A stretch of 64,000 bases of DNA from Streptococcus australis (GCF_003943615.1 NZ_RJPZ01000002.1:302740-366739), one strand, 5' to 3'. Positions 51,115-62,006 are shown, counted from the stretch's first letter. Numbers and translations: made by a program. The notes: generated from the sequence alone by a model not told the origin.

Positions 51115-51142
51115 AAAAACAGAGGCTGGGTTGCAACCTCTG
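51115..51142 (-). terminator. Terminator-like hairpin between dnaK and the PfpI gene
   Basis: CAGAGG (51120-51125) / CCTCTG (51137-51142), followed by five T on the minus strand. It would separate the hrcA-grpE-dnaK transcript from the PfpI gene. Confidence 0.55.
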
Positions 51143-51175
51143 GATTTCTTCTTATCATTACGACGTTCTAAACGA

Positions 51176-51276
51176 GTTAGGCCGAATTGAGCACGCCCTA
51201 ACCTCTTGGTGAAAAAGATAAATCTTTCTAGAAACTAAAGTTTCTGCGTCAGATTTCCTATTTTCACTGTGAGGTT
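51176..51276. repeat. Folded intergenic element after dnaK
   Basis: AACCTC (51200-51205) pairs with GAGGTT (51271-51276), then GTGAAAA (51209-51215) with TTTTCAC (51261-51267). Inside are AAAGAT/ATCTTT and AGAAAC-taaa-GTTTCT hairpins, giving a branched shape. To its left GTTAGG (51176-51181) pairs with CCTAAC (51197-51202). It looks like a small non-autonomous or RNA-encoding repeat. Its copy number is unknown. Confidence 0.45.
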
Positions 51277-51293
51277 TTAACGGGCTTTGCATC

Positions 51294-53272
<1,979 letters not shown>

Positions 53273-53373
53273 GCCTTTGGTTCGCTTCGCTCACTATTGG
53301 CAAAGCTAAACCATTGTTTATCTTTCTTTCATAGTTTATTGTCGTTTCGGACAAGGTTTTTAAGTTCTCTAGC

Positions 53374-53898
53374 CTAGTTGTAGACAACGACCATGGCTGG
53401 GCGTAGGATGCGGTCATGGAGTTTGTAGCCTTTTTGAAAGACTTGTGCGATGGTGTCTGCTGGATGTTCATCATCTGCAGGAACTGTTTGGATGGCCATG
53501 TGGTAGTTATGGTCAAATTCTCCGTCTGCCGCGATTTCTTCGATTCCTTCTTCTTTCAGAGCATGAATCAAGCTTTCTTGAACCATTTCTAGTCCTTTTT
53601 TAACATCATCTGTCAACCCTTCTACGGCAAGGGCACGTTCAAGGTTATCAAGTGATGGCAAGATTGCTTTTGCCAAATCTTGGCTACGATAGCGTTGCAA
53701 GAGTTGGCGTTCTTCATTGGCACGACGTTGAATATTTTGCATTTCTGCGTGGGCACGAAGGTATTTGTTTTCAAATTCTTCAGCACGCGCTTGTGCTTCT
53801 TCTAATTCAGAAGGTTGGTTGGTTTCCTCTACAACTTCTTCAGTTGTCTCGACAACTTCCTCTTCTTTCACGTCTTCTTTTTTGATTTCTTCTGTCAA
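53374..53898 (-). CDS. grpE: Nucleotide exchange factor GrpE
   Basis: Exchanges ADP for ATP on DnaK. The 174-residue protein has an acidic N-terminal region ([15 protein letters not shown]), a long coiled coil (about 40-95, [19 protein letters not shown]) and the C-terminal beta domain ending [13 protein letters not shown] place the start at TTG 53898, eight bases after AAAGGGG, since the ATG six codons upstream overlaps that ribosome site and the resulting MTEEIKK start fits streptococcal GrpE. It follows hrcA by 24 bases. Confidence 0.93.
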   Translation of the reverse strand: MTEEIKKEDVKEEEVVETTEEVVEETNQPSELEEAQARAEEFENKYLRAHAEMQNIQRRANEERQLLQRYRSQDLAKAILPSLDNLERALAVEGLTDDVKKGLEMVQESLIHALKEEGIEEIAADGEFDHNYHMAIQTVPADDEHPADTIAQVFQKGYKLHDRILRPAMVVVYN

Positions 53899-53922
53899 GG
53901 CATACACCCCTTTCATTTGGTC

Positions 53923-54957
53923 TTAATTTACTTCATAATGGTTGCTGTTGAGGTAACGGTAGTAGTCCGTTAACTTCATGACCAGCACTCGGCCGATAAC
54001 ATTGACGAGGCTAATCACACGCCTGTAATCCATCTCTACGGGACCAATCACATGCATGAGGGCCATCCCACGATAAGGAACCAGGAATTTGTGACTAATC
54101 ACGGTCACATTTTTCAAGGCCTTCTCTTGGGATTCAGCAACCAGGATCTGGGTCATTTGGTCCTCCGCCATCCCCCCTCGCAACTCAAGAGCTACGTGTT
54201 GAGGGTTATCTAAGAACTGATAAGTCTGAAGATCGGCGTAGGTTAAGGATGAAACCTTTCCTTCTACAAAGACCAGTTCTTGAAACAATTGCGAGAAGAC
54301 GTAATCAAACAGATCCAATACATTGTCTGTCGTCTTAAAATAGCGCTGTACAATCTGTGGAATCTCCGTCCGCAAGCGGTAGTGGATATCCAAAACTGTA
54401 TTTCCAATGAAACGTTCTTGAACCAACTGATGGAAGATTTCCAAGTCACTGGTTAAGAAATTCTTTGGAATCGCAAACTGGACGGTAACAGGCTTTGATT
54501 CATCCAAGGTCAGAACCGCTAAGGCATCGTGGTTGGATAATGGAACAATCTCAAAACCAGTCAAGCGCTGTCGTGTCGGTTCAACATCCTGAATGACTGC
54601 GGTGTAGCCCGTCATCTGGGCCAGCAACTTAGCCGTAGCATCCAAAATATCATCTAACTTAAAGGCCTCAAAATCAAAGGCTTTCACCACCTGGTAGACA
54701 TCTTGTTCATCAATCAGCTCTAGGTCAAGTGAGTTCTGAACAAAATATTGAAAACCAGCTCGGCTAGGCATTCGGCCACTCGAAGTATGGGCTTTTTCTA
54801 ATAAACCTTTCTTTTCGAGGGCAGCCATGTCGTTTCGGATAGTGGCACTACTAGATTGAATGACATCTTGCAGTGCTTTTGAACCGACTGGTTCGTGGGT
54901 CTTGGTAAAGATATCAACGACAAGATTTAGAATCTCATTTTGACGTTCTGTAACCAT
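53923..54957 (-). CDS. hrcA: Heat-inducible transcription repressor HrcA
   Basis: Repressor that binds CIRCE and is kept active by GroEL. The 344-residue protein has the N-terminal winged helix ([51 protein letters not shown]) and a GAF-like dimerisation part. GAGAGGTC precedes the ATG. It is the first gene of the hrcA-grpE-dnaK operon and represses its own promoter through two CIRCE sites. Confidence 0.95.
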   Translation of the reverse strand: MVTERQNEILNLVVDIFTKTHEPVGSKALQDVIQSSSATIRNDMAALEKKGLLEKAHTSSGRMPSRAGFQYFVQNSLDLELIDEQDVYQVVKAFDFEAFKLDDILDATAKLLAQMTGYTAVIQDVEPTRQRLTGFEIVPLSNHDALAVLTLDESKPVTVQFAIPKNFLTSDLEIFHQLVQERFIGNTVLDIHYRLRTEIPQIVQRYFKTTDNVLDLFDYVFSQLFQELVFVEGKVSSLTYADLQTYQFLDNPQHVALELRGGMAEDQMTQILVAESQEKALKNVTVISHKFLVPYRGMALMHVIGPVEMDYRRVISLVNVIGRVLVMKLTDYYRYLNSNHYEVN

Positions 54958-54978
54958 GACCTCACCTCTCTTTCGTAT

Positions 54979-55005
54979 TTAGCACTCTAAACACTCAAGT
55001 GCTAA
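54979..55005 (-). promoter_or_regulatory. CIRCE operator 1
   Basis: TTAGCACTC, nine bases, AAGTGCTAA: 17 of 18 conserved positions. It lies downstream of the -10, over the start of the transcript. Confidence 0.9.
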
Positions 55006-55016
55006 ACCATGATTCT

Positions 55017-55044
55017 ATTATACACCCTCTCAAGAGAAAGTCAA
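55017..55044 (-). promoter_or_regulatory. hrcA operon promoter
   Basis: On the minus strand: TTGACT (55039-55044), 16 bases, TATAAT (55017-55022), a vegetative promoter placed between two CIRCE operators. Confidence 0.8.
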
Positions 55045-55061
55045 GAGAAAAATCCAAAAAA

Positions 55062-55088
55062 TTAGCACTCTTTTTCAAAGAGTGCTAA
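55062..55088 (-). promoter_or_regulatory. CIRCE operator 2
   Basis: TTAGCACTC, nine bases, GAGTGCTAA: a perfect match to consensus. It lies upstream of the -35, about 83 bases from operator 1. Confidence 0.93.
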
Positions 55089-55124
55089 AAATCATTCTTA
55101 AGACCGATACTTGTCTAAAAAAGC

Positions 55125-55898
55125 CTATAAACCTGCTTCTTTCAATTTTTGAATATATTCTTCTAAAACCAGCTGATGCTTGACCATATACTGGGCATTT
55201 TCTACACCAACGTAGCGGAAATGCCAGTTTTCATAGTCCACACCTGTAATCGCATTTTTCCCTTCTGGATAGCGGAGGACAAAACCATACTGGGGAGCCA
55301 AAGCAATAATCTGCTGGGCTACCTCTTCAGACTGTCCATTTGGAGCACTCATATCAATCGCAAGACCCGTTTGGTGTTCACTAGCACCTGGAACCTGTAC
55401 TTGAGCTTGAGCTTGAGCTTCTGCTTCCTCATGAGAAAGTCCCGTAGCTTCTAATTGCGCTACCCGCTCATTATAGAGTTCTGTTTGCTCCTCCACACTT
55501 CGATAACCCGAAATCAAGGATTCTTCAGGCGCGACAGCTCTCGCCGCTGCTAGAAACTGTTTCGTTTGCTCTGCAATCCGACTATCCACCTTGATTTCTT
55601 CAACATCAACTAACTGAGGGTTCAGCTCAGCTAACTTGTTGTCCCGATTGACCAGGACTAGGTTCCAATCCTTAGTAGAAACTTGAGGAAGGTCTGTTTT
55701 AGGTTTTTCTTCCTTTTTCTCAACCTTTTTTGGAGTGGTTGTTTCTACTTTTCTATCTTCAACAGAGCTCATATGAAGCCATTGAGGTTTCAAATAGAAA
55801 ATACCCACTCCTGCTCCGATCAGACAGAGACCTAAACAGCAGAGCACGATCCAGCTAACTTTCTTTTCTCTTTTCTTGGCAAGTTTGTATTTAGTCAT
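55125..55898 (-). CDS. LD-/DD-carboxypeptidase, VanY/LdcB type (M15B)
   Basis: Cell-wall peptidase that trims the stem peptide of peptidoglycan. The 257-residue protein has one N-terminal membrane helix (about 15-36), a Lys/Thr/Pro linker, then the M15B domain: SLISGYRSVEEQTELY, the zinc site SEHQTGLAIDMSAP and ENWHFRYVG with the third ligand. It matches the streptococcal LdcB/DacB group, which removes the terminal D-Ala of tetrapeptides. Its start overlaps the phosphatase gene upstream by 8 bases. Confidence 0.88.
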   Translation of the reverse strand: MTKYKLAKKREKKVSWIVLCCLGLCLIGAGVGIFYLKPQWLHMSSVEDRKVETTTPKKVEKKEEKPKTDLPQVSTKDWNLVLVNRDNKLAELNPQLVDVEEIKVDSRIAEQTKQFLAAARAVAPEESLISGYRSVEEQTELYNERVAQLEATGLSHEEAEAQAQAQVQVPGASEHQTGLAIDMSAPNGQSEEVAQQIIALAPQYGFVLRYPEGKNAITGVDYENWHFRYVGVENAQYMVKHQLVLEEYIQKLKEAGL

Positions 55899-56589
55899 GA
55901 TCTTCCTCTAACAATTTTGCTCCAACCTGTCGGTATGACATATCTCCAACTGCTTCTAGTTTAAGTTGGCCATCCTCATACTCAATAACAGTCACACTAC
56001 CATTGTCCAAGACAAATTCTTTAAAAGCCTTTGGATCAATCAGGTAAATCAAGGTGCTGATGGTCATCCCATGACTGACCACGATGGCATTGCCACCACC
56101 TTGAGACTCAACATCCTTGGCAATTGCCGTAAAGCCTTCCAAAATTCGATCACGAAGAGTTTCCCAAGACTCTGCCCAGCCTGCTGTATCCACTTCGACA
56201 ATTCCTTCAGCCAACTCCATCAAGCTCAAATGATGGAAATCATCGACCCGAAAGACACGTGGCAGAACCCCCATAAAGAGTTCTCCATCGTAGGCGCCAT
56301 CAAAGCTTCCAAAACACCATTCGCGAATACGCTTATCATAGCGATAAGGAATTTTACCTGTTAACCCTAATTCTTCTAGCACAATCCCCATGGTTTGAAT
56401 GGTTCGACCAGAGTCACTGGACACAGCTTGTTGGAACTGGATTCCTGCTTGACGCAGACCAATCCCTAATTCATGAATCCCTCGTTCGCCAGCTTCCGTC
56501 AAGGGACTATCGGACCACCCTTGGGCGCGACCGATCGTATTAAACATGGTTTTTCCGTGACGGGCAATATACAATTTTGTCTTTGCCAT
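55891..56589 (-). CDS. Histidine phosphatase family protein, copy 1
   Basis: The 232-residue protein has the RHG motif in LYIARHGKTMFN with the phosphorylated His, a second catalytic His in VSHGMTIS, and Glu in REWCFGSFDG. It belongs to the phosphoglycerate mutase-like branch, but the true mutase signature is incomplete, so a phosphatase is more likely. It is a close paralogue of the next gene upstream (56634-57347). The overlap with the carboxypeptidase gene points to one transcript. Confidence 0.85.
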   Translation of the reverse strand: MAKTKLYIARHGKTMFNTIGRAQGWSDSPLTEAGERGIHELGIGLRQAGIQFQQAVSSDSGRTIQTMGIVLEELGLTGKIPYRYDKRIREWCFGSFDGAYDGELFMGVLPRVFRVDDFHHLSLMELAEGIVEVDTAGWAESWETLRDRILEGFTAIAKDVESQGGGNAIVVSHGMTISTLIYLIDPKAFKEFVLDNGSVTVIEYEDGQLKLEAVGDMSYRQVGAKLLEEDHD

Positions 56590-56633
56590 TTCTATCCTCC
56601 TGCAATTGTTTTCTTCTTATATAAGATATCTTA

Positions 56634-57347
56634 TTATTTCACATCAATTTCTTCTGAGTGAGCCTCTAACCAGTTAGCACCTAGCTTGCGATAAGACTCA
56701 TCACCGATGGTTTGGATCGAGAAGCGTCCATTTTCGTATTCGACAAGGGTAACACTGCCATTTTCAACCCTTGGATCTAGCATAATCTCTGGATTTAAAA
56801 TGCACACAAAGGAACCGATGGTCATGCTATGACTGACAACAAGAACATTTCCACCACCCTTAGCTTCAACTTCTTTCGCAATCTCTTCAAAACCATCTAC
56901 AATCCGTTTTTTCAACACATCCCATGGTTCAGCCCAATCGGCTGTATCCACTTGGTAGATCCCATTCGCTAACTCTTCTAGTGTTAACTTCTTGTAGTCT
57001 TCTATATCTAGAACACGGGGAACGACTCCACGGAACAGCTCTCCTCCATAGGCACCATCAAAACTTCCAAAACACCATTCCCGGATCTTTTTGTTGAAAG
57101 TATAAGGAATCTGATCTGTGAGTCCAAGCTCGTCTAAAACAATCCCCATGGTTTGAATGGCACGACCTGAATCGCTGGAAACAGCACGGACAAAGTCCAA
57201 ACCAGATTCTCTCAAACCAACCCCCAATTCACGGATACCTTCTTCTCCTTGAGCAGTTAAAGGCGTATCCGACCAACCTTGAGCACGACCTATCGTATTA
57301 AACATGGTTTTTCCATGCCGAATAATAAATAATCTTGTTTTCGCCAT
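56634..57347 (-). CDS. Histidine phosphatase family protein, copy 2
   Basis: The 237-residue protein matches copy 1 block by block: RHGKTMFNTIGRAQGWSD near the N-terminus, REWCFGSFDGAYGGELF, and VVSHSMTIG around the second His. It lies 44 bases upstream of copy 1 on the same strand, so the pair arose by tandem duplication. Divergence is greater in the C-terminal half, which may mean different substrates. AAAAGGAGAT precedes the ATG. Confidence 0.85.
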   Translation of the reverse strand: MAKTRLFIIRHGKTMFNTIGRAQGWSDTPLTAQGEEGIRELGVGLRESGLDFVRAVSSDSGRAIQTMGIVLDELGLTDQIPYTFNKKIREWCFGSFDGAYGGELFRGVVPRVLDIEDYKKLTLEELANGIYQVDTADWAEPWDVLKKRIVDGFEEIAKEVEAKGGGNVLVVSHSMTIGSFVCILNPEIMLDPRVENGSVTLVEYENGRFSIQTIGDESYRKLGANWLEAHSEEIDVK

Positions 57348-57442
57348 GTGATCTCCTTTTACGTTCTTCTATTATATCATTTTTTATAAGGAAACTGGCA
57401 TCGATGACCTCTAGATTCACTTTCACTACCTTGGTCAACAGT

Positions 57443-57482
57443 AAAAGCCCTGAGCAAACAGTATGCTCCAGGGCCATTTTTT
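57443..57482 (-). terminator. Terminator of the DUF711-ACT pair
   Basis: GCCCTGAGCA (57447-57456) / TGCTC-c-AGGGC (57464-57474), then TTTT on the minus strand. Confidence 0.7.
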
Positions 57483-58818
57483 AATTTTTAAAACTATGAA
57501 CTGGGGCTGGAATTTGACCACCACGGGCAATAAAGTCAGCTGACGAAGCTTTGTTAACTTTCATAACGGGGGCAGATCCAAGAAGTCCTCCAAGCTCTAA
57601 CATATCGCCTTCTTTTCCATAAGGAATAATCCGAACTGCTGTGGTCTTTTGGTTGATTACTCCGATAGCCGCTTCATCGGCAATCATAGCTGCAATGGTC
57701 GTATCTGGAGTATCAGCTGGAATGGCAATCATATCCAGACCGACTGAACAGATGGCAGTCATGGCTTCCAATTTTTCCAGGTTGATATGACCTGATTGGA
57801 CCGCCGCAATCATCCCCTCATCTTCTGAGACTGGAATGAAGGCACCTGACAAACCACCGACTTGGTTACAAGCCATGATGCCGCCTTTTTTCACTTGGTC
57901 ATTGAGCAAAGCCAGTGCTGCGGTTGTCCCGTGGGTTCCTACTACTTCAAGCCCCATAGCTTCAAGGACACGGGCAACCGAATCCCCAACAGCTGGAGTT
58001 GGTGCGAGAGACAAGTCTACAATCCCAAACTCCACACCGAGACGTTCACTAGCCATTTGACCCACTAATTGACCGACACGGGTAATCTTGAAGGCTGTCT
58101 TCTTAACGGTTTCTGCCAATACATCAAAGCTTGCACCTGGAACTTTTTCAATCGCCCGTTGGACAACACCAGGACCAGAAACCCCAACGTTGATGACAAC
58201 ATCCGCTTCACCGACACCGTGGAAAGCCCCTGCCATAAAAGGATTATCTTCTACTGCATTGGCAAAGACCACCAGCTTACCTGGCCCCATCGGATCTGCT
58301 TGGGAAGCTTCTTTAATGATACGGCCCATGTCTCGGACAGCTGTCATATTGATCCCTGTCTTAGTGGAACCAATGTTAACCGAAGAGCAGACAAAATCGG
58401 TCTCTGCTAGAGCGCGAGGAATGGAATTGATGAGGATTTCATCCCCTTTTTGGTAGCCTTTTTGAACCAGGGCTGAGAAGCCACCGATAAAGTTGACCCC
58501 AACTTCTTTAGCCGCACGATCCAGCGCCTTGGCAAAGGGCACATAGTCTGTCGCATTGGTTGCTGCTCCAATAATGGATATAGGAGTAACCGAAACCCGC
58601 TTATTCACAATCGGAATGCCGAGTTCTGCCGCAATCTCATCCCCGACAGCTACTAAGTCCTTGGCCTTTGTCACAATCTTCTGGTAGACTTTTTCAGCCG
58701 CCTTATCGATATCTGGATCAATACAATCTAGAAGGGAGATGCCCATGGTGATGGTCCGAACATCAAAGTTCTGCTCCTCAATCATGGCAATGGTTTCTGT
58801 TACCTGTTTAATGTCCAT
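57481..58818 (-). CDS. PFL-like DUF711 (UPF0210) family protein
   Basis: The 445-residue protein belongs to DUF711/UPF0210, a family structurally related to pyruvate formate-lyase-type barrels but without proven reaction. Features include the N-terminal [11 protein letters not shown], the [12 protein letters not shown] region and a conserved glycine-rich [20 protein letters not shown] near 320-340. It follows the ACT-domain gene by 18 bases; this two-gene pair is widely conserved in Firmicutes, so the products probably work together. Confidence 0.85.
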   Translation of the reverse strand: MDIKQVTETIAMIEEQNFDVRTITMGISLLDCIDPDIDKAAEKVYQKIVTKAKDLVAVGDEIAAELGIPIVNKRVSVTPISIIGAATNATDYVPFAKALDRAAKEVGVNFIGGFSALVQKGYQKGDEILINSIPRALAETDFVCSSVNIGSTKTGINMTAVRDMGRIIKEASQADPMGPGKLVVFANAVEDNPFMAGAFHGVGEADVVINVGVSGPGVVQRAIEKVPGASFDVLAETVKKTAFKITRVGQLVGQMASERLGVEFGIVDLSLAPTPAVGDSVARVLEAMGLEVVGTHGTTAALALLNDQVKKGGIMACNQVGGLSGAFIPVSEDEGMIAAVQSGHINLEKLEAMTAICSVGLDMIAIPADTPDTTIAAMIADEAAIGVINQKTTAVRIIPYGKEGDMLELGGLLGSAPVMKVNKASSADFIARGGQIPAPVHSFKN

Positions 58819-58836
58819 ATTTCTACCACCTCATTC

Positions 58837-59103
58837 TTACAAATTGTGCATGGCATCAAAAATCGCTGCGCTCTGGATATTGATTTTTACATGAAGAGAC
58901 TGACCGAATTCTTCTAATTCTGAACGAAGCTGTGTGAAATCTTTTTTCTCATCTGACGATACGACCGCCATCATGATAAAGTATTCATCCAATACAGTTT
59001 GAGAGATATCATCGATATTGAGTCCTAATTCTGCCACTTTCGTTGCAACACCCGCTACGATTCCTTTTTGGTCTTTACCAACGACTGTAATAATTGCTTT
59101 CAT
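58837..59103 (-). CDS. ACT domain protein (UPF0237)
   Basis: The 88-residue protein is a single ACT domain: KAIITVVGKDQKGIVAGVATKVAELGLNIDDISQTV. ACT domains bind small ligands, often amino acids, and stand-alone members act as regulators. It is the first gene of the pair with DUF711, which it may control on ligand binding. The ligand is unknown. Confidence 0.88.
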   Translation of the reverse strand: MKAIITVVGKDQKGIVAGVATKVAELGLNIDDISQTVLDEYFIMMAVVSSDEKKDFTQLRSELEEFGQSLHVKINIQSAAIFDAMHNL

Positions 59104-59209
59104 GTCACTGCTCCATTCTATCTATTTGCTTCCATTGTAGCATATTCCCCTTAAAATCGCCCTTCTCAACTGGGAACGTTTGGATATTTTCCGCGTGTAT
59201 AAAAAATAA

Positions 59210-59231
59210 AGGCTGGATCTACATCCAACCT
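59210..59231 (-). terminator. Terminator of the VanZ-RDD gene
   Basis: AGGCTGGAT ctac ATCCAACCT, then TTTATTTTTT on the minus strand. Confidence 0.75.
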
Positions 59232-59244
59232 CTCTATCGACTAT

Positions 59245-60348
59245 TCAATCTTTTAGGATCCCTTCCTTCACGCGCACGGTACTCTCATACTCGGCTCCAG
59301 CTAGACGGTCAAAGGGAAAGCGACGACTGAGCAAGATGATGGCAAGGGTGAGGATCAGGTACAATAAGAGCACAAAGAAGAGCAATAAAATCATAGATAG
59401 AGTCAAAAGGGAATTGTCCGTCAAATCCTGATTCAAAAGCGAGATCAAATAGAACAACCCTTGGGGAATCCAGTAGAAATAGCCTACCACTAGGATTCCT
59501 CGCCAGATGGTACGAAGCCATTTTTGCTTGTCAAAACGCAAGCGGAATTTTACCAAAGCCATTCCCAAGGTTTTGCCCCGCCACAAGGGAAGCAAACTAA
59601 AGTAAAGCACCAAAACCGCTACATAGGGAATCATCTCTAAACGCTCGATTACCGCATAAAGCAAGGATAGCATCACAAAGTCAATCAAGAAAGCAAGACC
59701 CATCCGGAAACCAGATACTTTCGTCCCTACTCGGAAAGAATGCTCGTCAATCTCATCTCGTGTTGGCAATAACCAAACCAGGAACCAACCAAGCAAGTAG
59801 CCCACTCCACCACCAGTGGTATTTTGAATAATATCATCGACATCTGCTAGGCGGTAAGGGCCCGGATACAGAAAGTAGAGACCTGATAACTGGGTCAGCT
59901 CCAAAAAGAGACTAAAGAGGGCTGTTAGGAGAATCGTTTTCTTAAAACCACACTTGAAATAATAACGTAGATACATCCCAAAAGGAATCAACATTAGGAC
60001 ATTAAAAGCTGGTACATAAAAAGTTGGATGCTTGATAGCCTGAAGCCAAGTACCAGTCTGCGCTAGATCAAAGGGGCTCTCCTTGAAAAAATCCACCACA
60101 AAAGCAAAGGGATGGAGATTGACCATTTCCGAGTAGCTAGTATGGATCTTACTCGGATCTGGCAGAGGCAAGACTACCAAGAGATAGACCGTCATCAAGT
60201 AAAGCATAAAAGAATAGAAAATCAGCACCCGCAATTTATTGACCGAGCCATATTTTCGATAATTCAAAATCATGTAGGGCAAGGTCAGCAAAAAGGCCAG
60301 GAAAGGAAAGAGCTGAACAGCTGTTTTGATTGTAGAAATGTATCCCAT
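59245..60348 (-). CDS. VanZ-domain and RDD-domain membrane protein
   Basis: The 367-residue protein joins two membrane domains. Residues 1-190 are VanZ-like with about five helices and the conserved FNVLMLIPFGMYL, SLFLELTQ and DVDDIIQNTTGGGVGY. Residues 205-360 form an RDD domain (FRMGLAFLIDFVML, WRGKTLGMALVKFRL, WRGILVVGYFYWIP). VanZ proteins are linked to low-level glycopeptide tolerance and RDD to transport; neither activity can be assigned here. ATG 60348 follows GGGAGACAC. A terminator-like hairpin sits in its leader. Confidence 0.85.
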   Translation of the reverse strand: MGYISTIKTAVQLFPFLAFLLTLPYMILNYRKYGSVNKLRVLIFYSFMLYLMTVYLLVVLPLPDPSKIHTSYSEMVNLHPFAFVVDFFKESPFDLAQTGTWLQAIKHPTFYVPAFNVLMLIPFGMYLRYYFKCGFKKTILLTALFSLFLELTQLSGLYFLYPGPYRLADVDDIIQNTTGGGVGYLLGWFLVWLLPTRDEIDEHSFRVGTKVSGFRMGLAFLIDFVMLSLLYAVIERLEMIPYVAVLVLYFSLLPLWRGKTLGMALVKFRLRFDKQKWLRTIWRGILVVGYFYWIPQGLFYLISLLNQDLTDNSLLTLSMILLLFFVLLLYLILTLAIILLSRRFPFDRLAGAEYESTVRVKEGILKD

Positions 60349-60375
60349 TGTGTCTCCCATTTACCGTTATAAAAA

Positions 60376-60401
60376 CACCCTTTGCACAATGACAAAAGGT
60401 G
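60376..60401 (-). terminator. Terminator-like hairpin in the VanZ-RDD leader
   Basis: CACCTTTTG (60401-60393) pairs with CAAAGGGTG (60384-60376), nine pairs with one G-U, then five T. It lies between the promoter at 60423-60451 and the start codon at 60348, so it is placed as an attenuator; it would also stop read-through from the rhomboid gene. Confidence 0.6.
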
Positions 60402-60422
60402 ATTTTTTCATTGATATAGAGT

Positions 60423-60451
60423 ATTATACGGCCTGGTAGAGGAAGAGTCAA
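60423..60451 (-). promoter_or_regulatory. Promoter of the VanZ-RDD gene
   Basis: On the minus strand: TTGACT (60446-60451), 17 bases, TATAAT (60423-60428). Confidence 0.75.
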
Positions 60452-60485
60452 GGAAACAGGATGAAAACCTAGCTCAATAGTCGGC

Positions 60486-61082
60486 TTAATTGCTACCTCT
60501 CCCCTTCAAGCTTTTACTTCCGATAAAGACCAATAGATAACTCACAATCCCTGAAAGATGCAATAGCGTTGAGATCCATCCGGTGATTACTGGTAAGAGC
60601 ATGAGACCAGATAGAAAAATTAAGAATAGATAAAGCCATTTTACGGTGCGTGACAATTCTTTCCACACGTTTGGCAGGAGCATAATCCCTCCGGTCACAA
60701 AGGCATAGCCGACGGCAGAGATCCCTGTTGCCTGAATGTCCTGCCCGCGTGTTAAGAATTGAAAAACGATGGAAGAGAGGACTGTCGCCGTCACAAAAAC
60801 GATTAAGACTTGTATGGAGCCTCTTTTTCTTTCTAGCAGTCCACCGAAGGGAAGGATCATGAGTCCGTTTAAAATCAAATGAACCCATAAAAACCAGACA
60901 GGAGCTCCTTTACTGCCATGCATCAGGGTCCCACTGACATATTGCCAACCATACACCGGCTTCGAATGAAAAGCCAATAGGTCATACATAGCATCCCCAT
61001 AAAAGGAAGTCAATAAACCGAGCAACAAACAGATTAGAGCTATCGTACTGATAACAGGATAGGTTTTTATCATCGTTTTCAT
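60486..61082 (-). CDS. Rhomboid-family intramembrane serine protease
   Basis: The 198-residue protein has six hydrophobic segments. Rhomboid marks are visible: WVHLILNGLMILPFGGLLER (helix 2 His-Asn), the catalytic Ser in GISAVGYAF, and the catalytic His in LLHLSGIVSYLL near the C-terminus. The small size fits the minimal bacterial form. I start it at ATG 61082, with a weak AGAAG upstream; the longer frame begins before the promoter candidates (TATAAT and TATACT near 61127-61142). Substrates unknown. Confidence 0.8.
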   Translation of the reverse strand: MKTMIKTYPVISTIALICLLLGLLTSFYGDAMYDLLAFHSKPVYGWQYVSGTLMHGSKGAPVWFLWVHLILNGLMILPFGGLLERKRGSIQVLIVFVTATVLSSIVFQFLTRGQDIQATGISAVGYAFVTGGIMLLPNVWKELSRTVKWLYLFLIFLSGLMLLPVITGWISTLLHLSGIVSYLLVFIGSKSLKGRGSN

Positions 61083-61163
61083 TTTAAAACTTCTTTTCTG
61101 TAAATAAATCAATTGTCTCACCTTGAGTATACTTTCATTATACCACCCCTTAAACGAAAATAA

Positions 61164-61184
61164 GATCACTTTTAAAAAGTGATC
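61164..61184 (-). terminator. Palindrome after the CPBP protease gene
   Basis: GATCACTTTT / AAAAGTGATC, followed on the minus strand by TTATTTT. Probable terminator of the upstream CPBP gene. Confidence 0.5.
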
Positions 61185-61246
61185 CTAGTTTCATTAAACA
61201 ACTCCAACCTCTAACTCCCATTTCACGCCCGGCCACAGAGACAAGG

Positions 61247-61957
61247 TTATTTAACAAGAAAATGCCAGTAGATATAATTGAAGATGAAAATCCAGATTGG
61301 TTTCCAAAAAGTGAGAAAATTGCTAAAGGCATGCAAGAAGATGGGTAACCGGATATCTTTAGATTTCTTATAGGCAGTTGCGAAGAAGAGCCCTGAACAG
61401 AAATAAAGAGAAGAGGTTACAGGGTCCCGATATTGATGGATCAGATGAAAGGCCGCAAAGAGAAAGCCCGAAAGCAAAACGTCTAAATGAAACTTACTTT
61501 CTTTAAAGAAGACATTCATCAGATAGCCTCTAAAAATAAATTCTTCGATCATAGGAGATGTAACAGTTGCTAGGACAAAAAACAGAGTACCCGAAATACC
61601 AGGGCCATTTAGATAAATGGAGGATGGCAATTTGGTTTGATGAACGACAGGAACCAGCAAATCCTGAAAAGTTTGCAGCACCCACCTTTCAACAAAGAAC
61701 CACAAGAGCACCAGAGCAAAATACCCCAGATAGTGCCACTTCCATTTCTGTATATTTGAACGGACGACTATCTTCTGTCTTTTGAACCACAATAAAATGC
61801 CGATGAGAAGCAAAGAGTAGAGAATCAAATAGATGAAATAAAGAAAACTTACATCACCATTGAAAACTCCAGTTAGATAGATACCAAGACCTTCGATCCC
61901 AAAAACAAATAGATATAACAGGAACAGTAAAGCGACTCCATGTTTGGCATATTTCAT
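61247..61957 (-). CDS. CPBP-family intramembrane metalloprotease
   Basis: The 236-residue protein has about seven hydrophobic segments and the CPBP/Abi motifs: IEEFIFRGYL (EExxxR), FAAFHLIHQ and HAFSNFL, which supply the glutamate and histidines of the active site. In Gram-positive bacteria the family includes self-immunity factors for bacteriocins and prenyl-protein proteases. TTGGAGAA precedes the ATG. No bacteriocin gene was found nearby. Confidence 0.85.
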   Translation of the reverse strand: MKYAKHGVALLFLLYLFVFGIEGLGIYLTGVFNGDVSFLYFIYLILYSLLLIGILLWFKRQKIVVRSNIQKWKWHYLGYFALVLLWFFVERWVLQTFQDLLVPVVHQTKLPSSIYLNGPGISGTLFFVLATVTSPMIEEFIFRGYLMNVFFKESKFHLDVLLSGFLFAAFHLIHQYRDPVTSSLYFCSGLFFATAYKKSKDIRLPIFLHAFSNFLTFWKPIWIFIFNYIYWHFLVK

Positions 61958-61985
61958 ATCATCTATTCTCCAATATCATTCTTTC

Positions 61986-62006
61986 GTACAATTATGTACA
62001 AGTATA
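61986..62006 (-). promoter_or_regulatory. -10 box and palindrome before the CPBP gene
   Basis: The minus-strand -10 TATACT (62001-62006) is followed directly by the palindrome GTACA-atta-TGTAC (61986-61999), which would cover the transcription start. This is a plausible repressor site. Confidence 0.45.
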
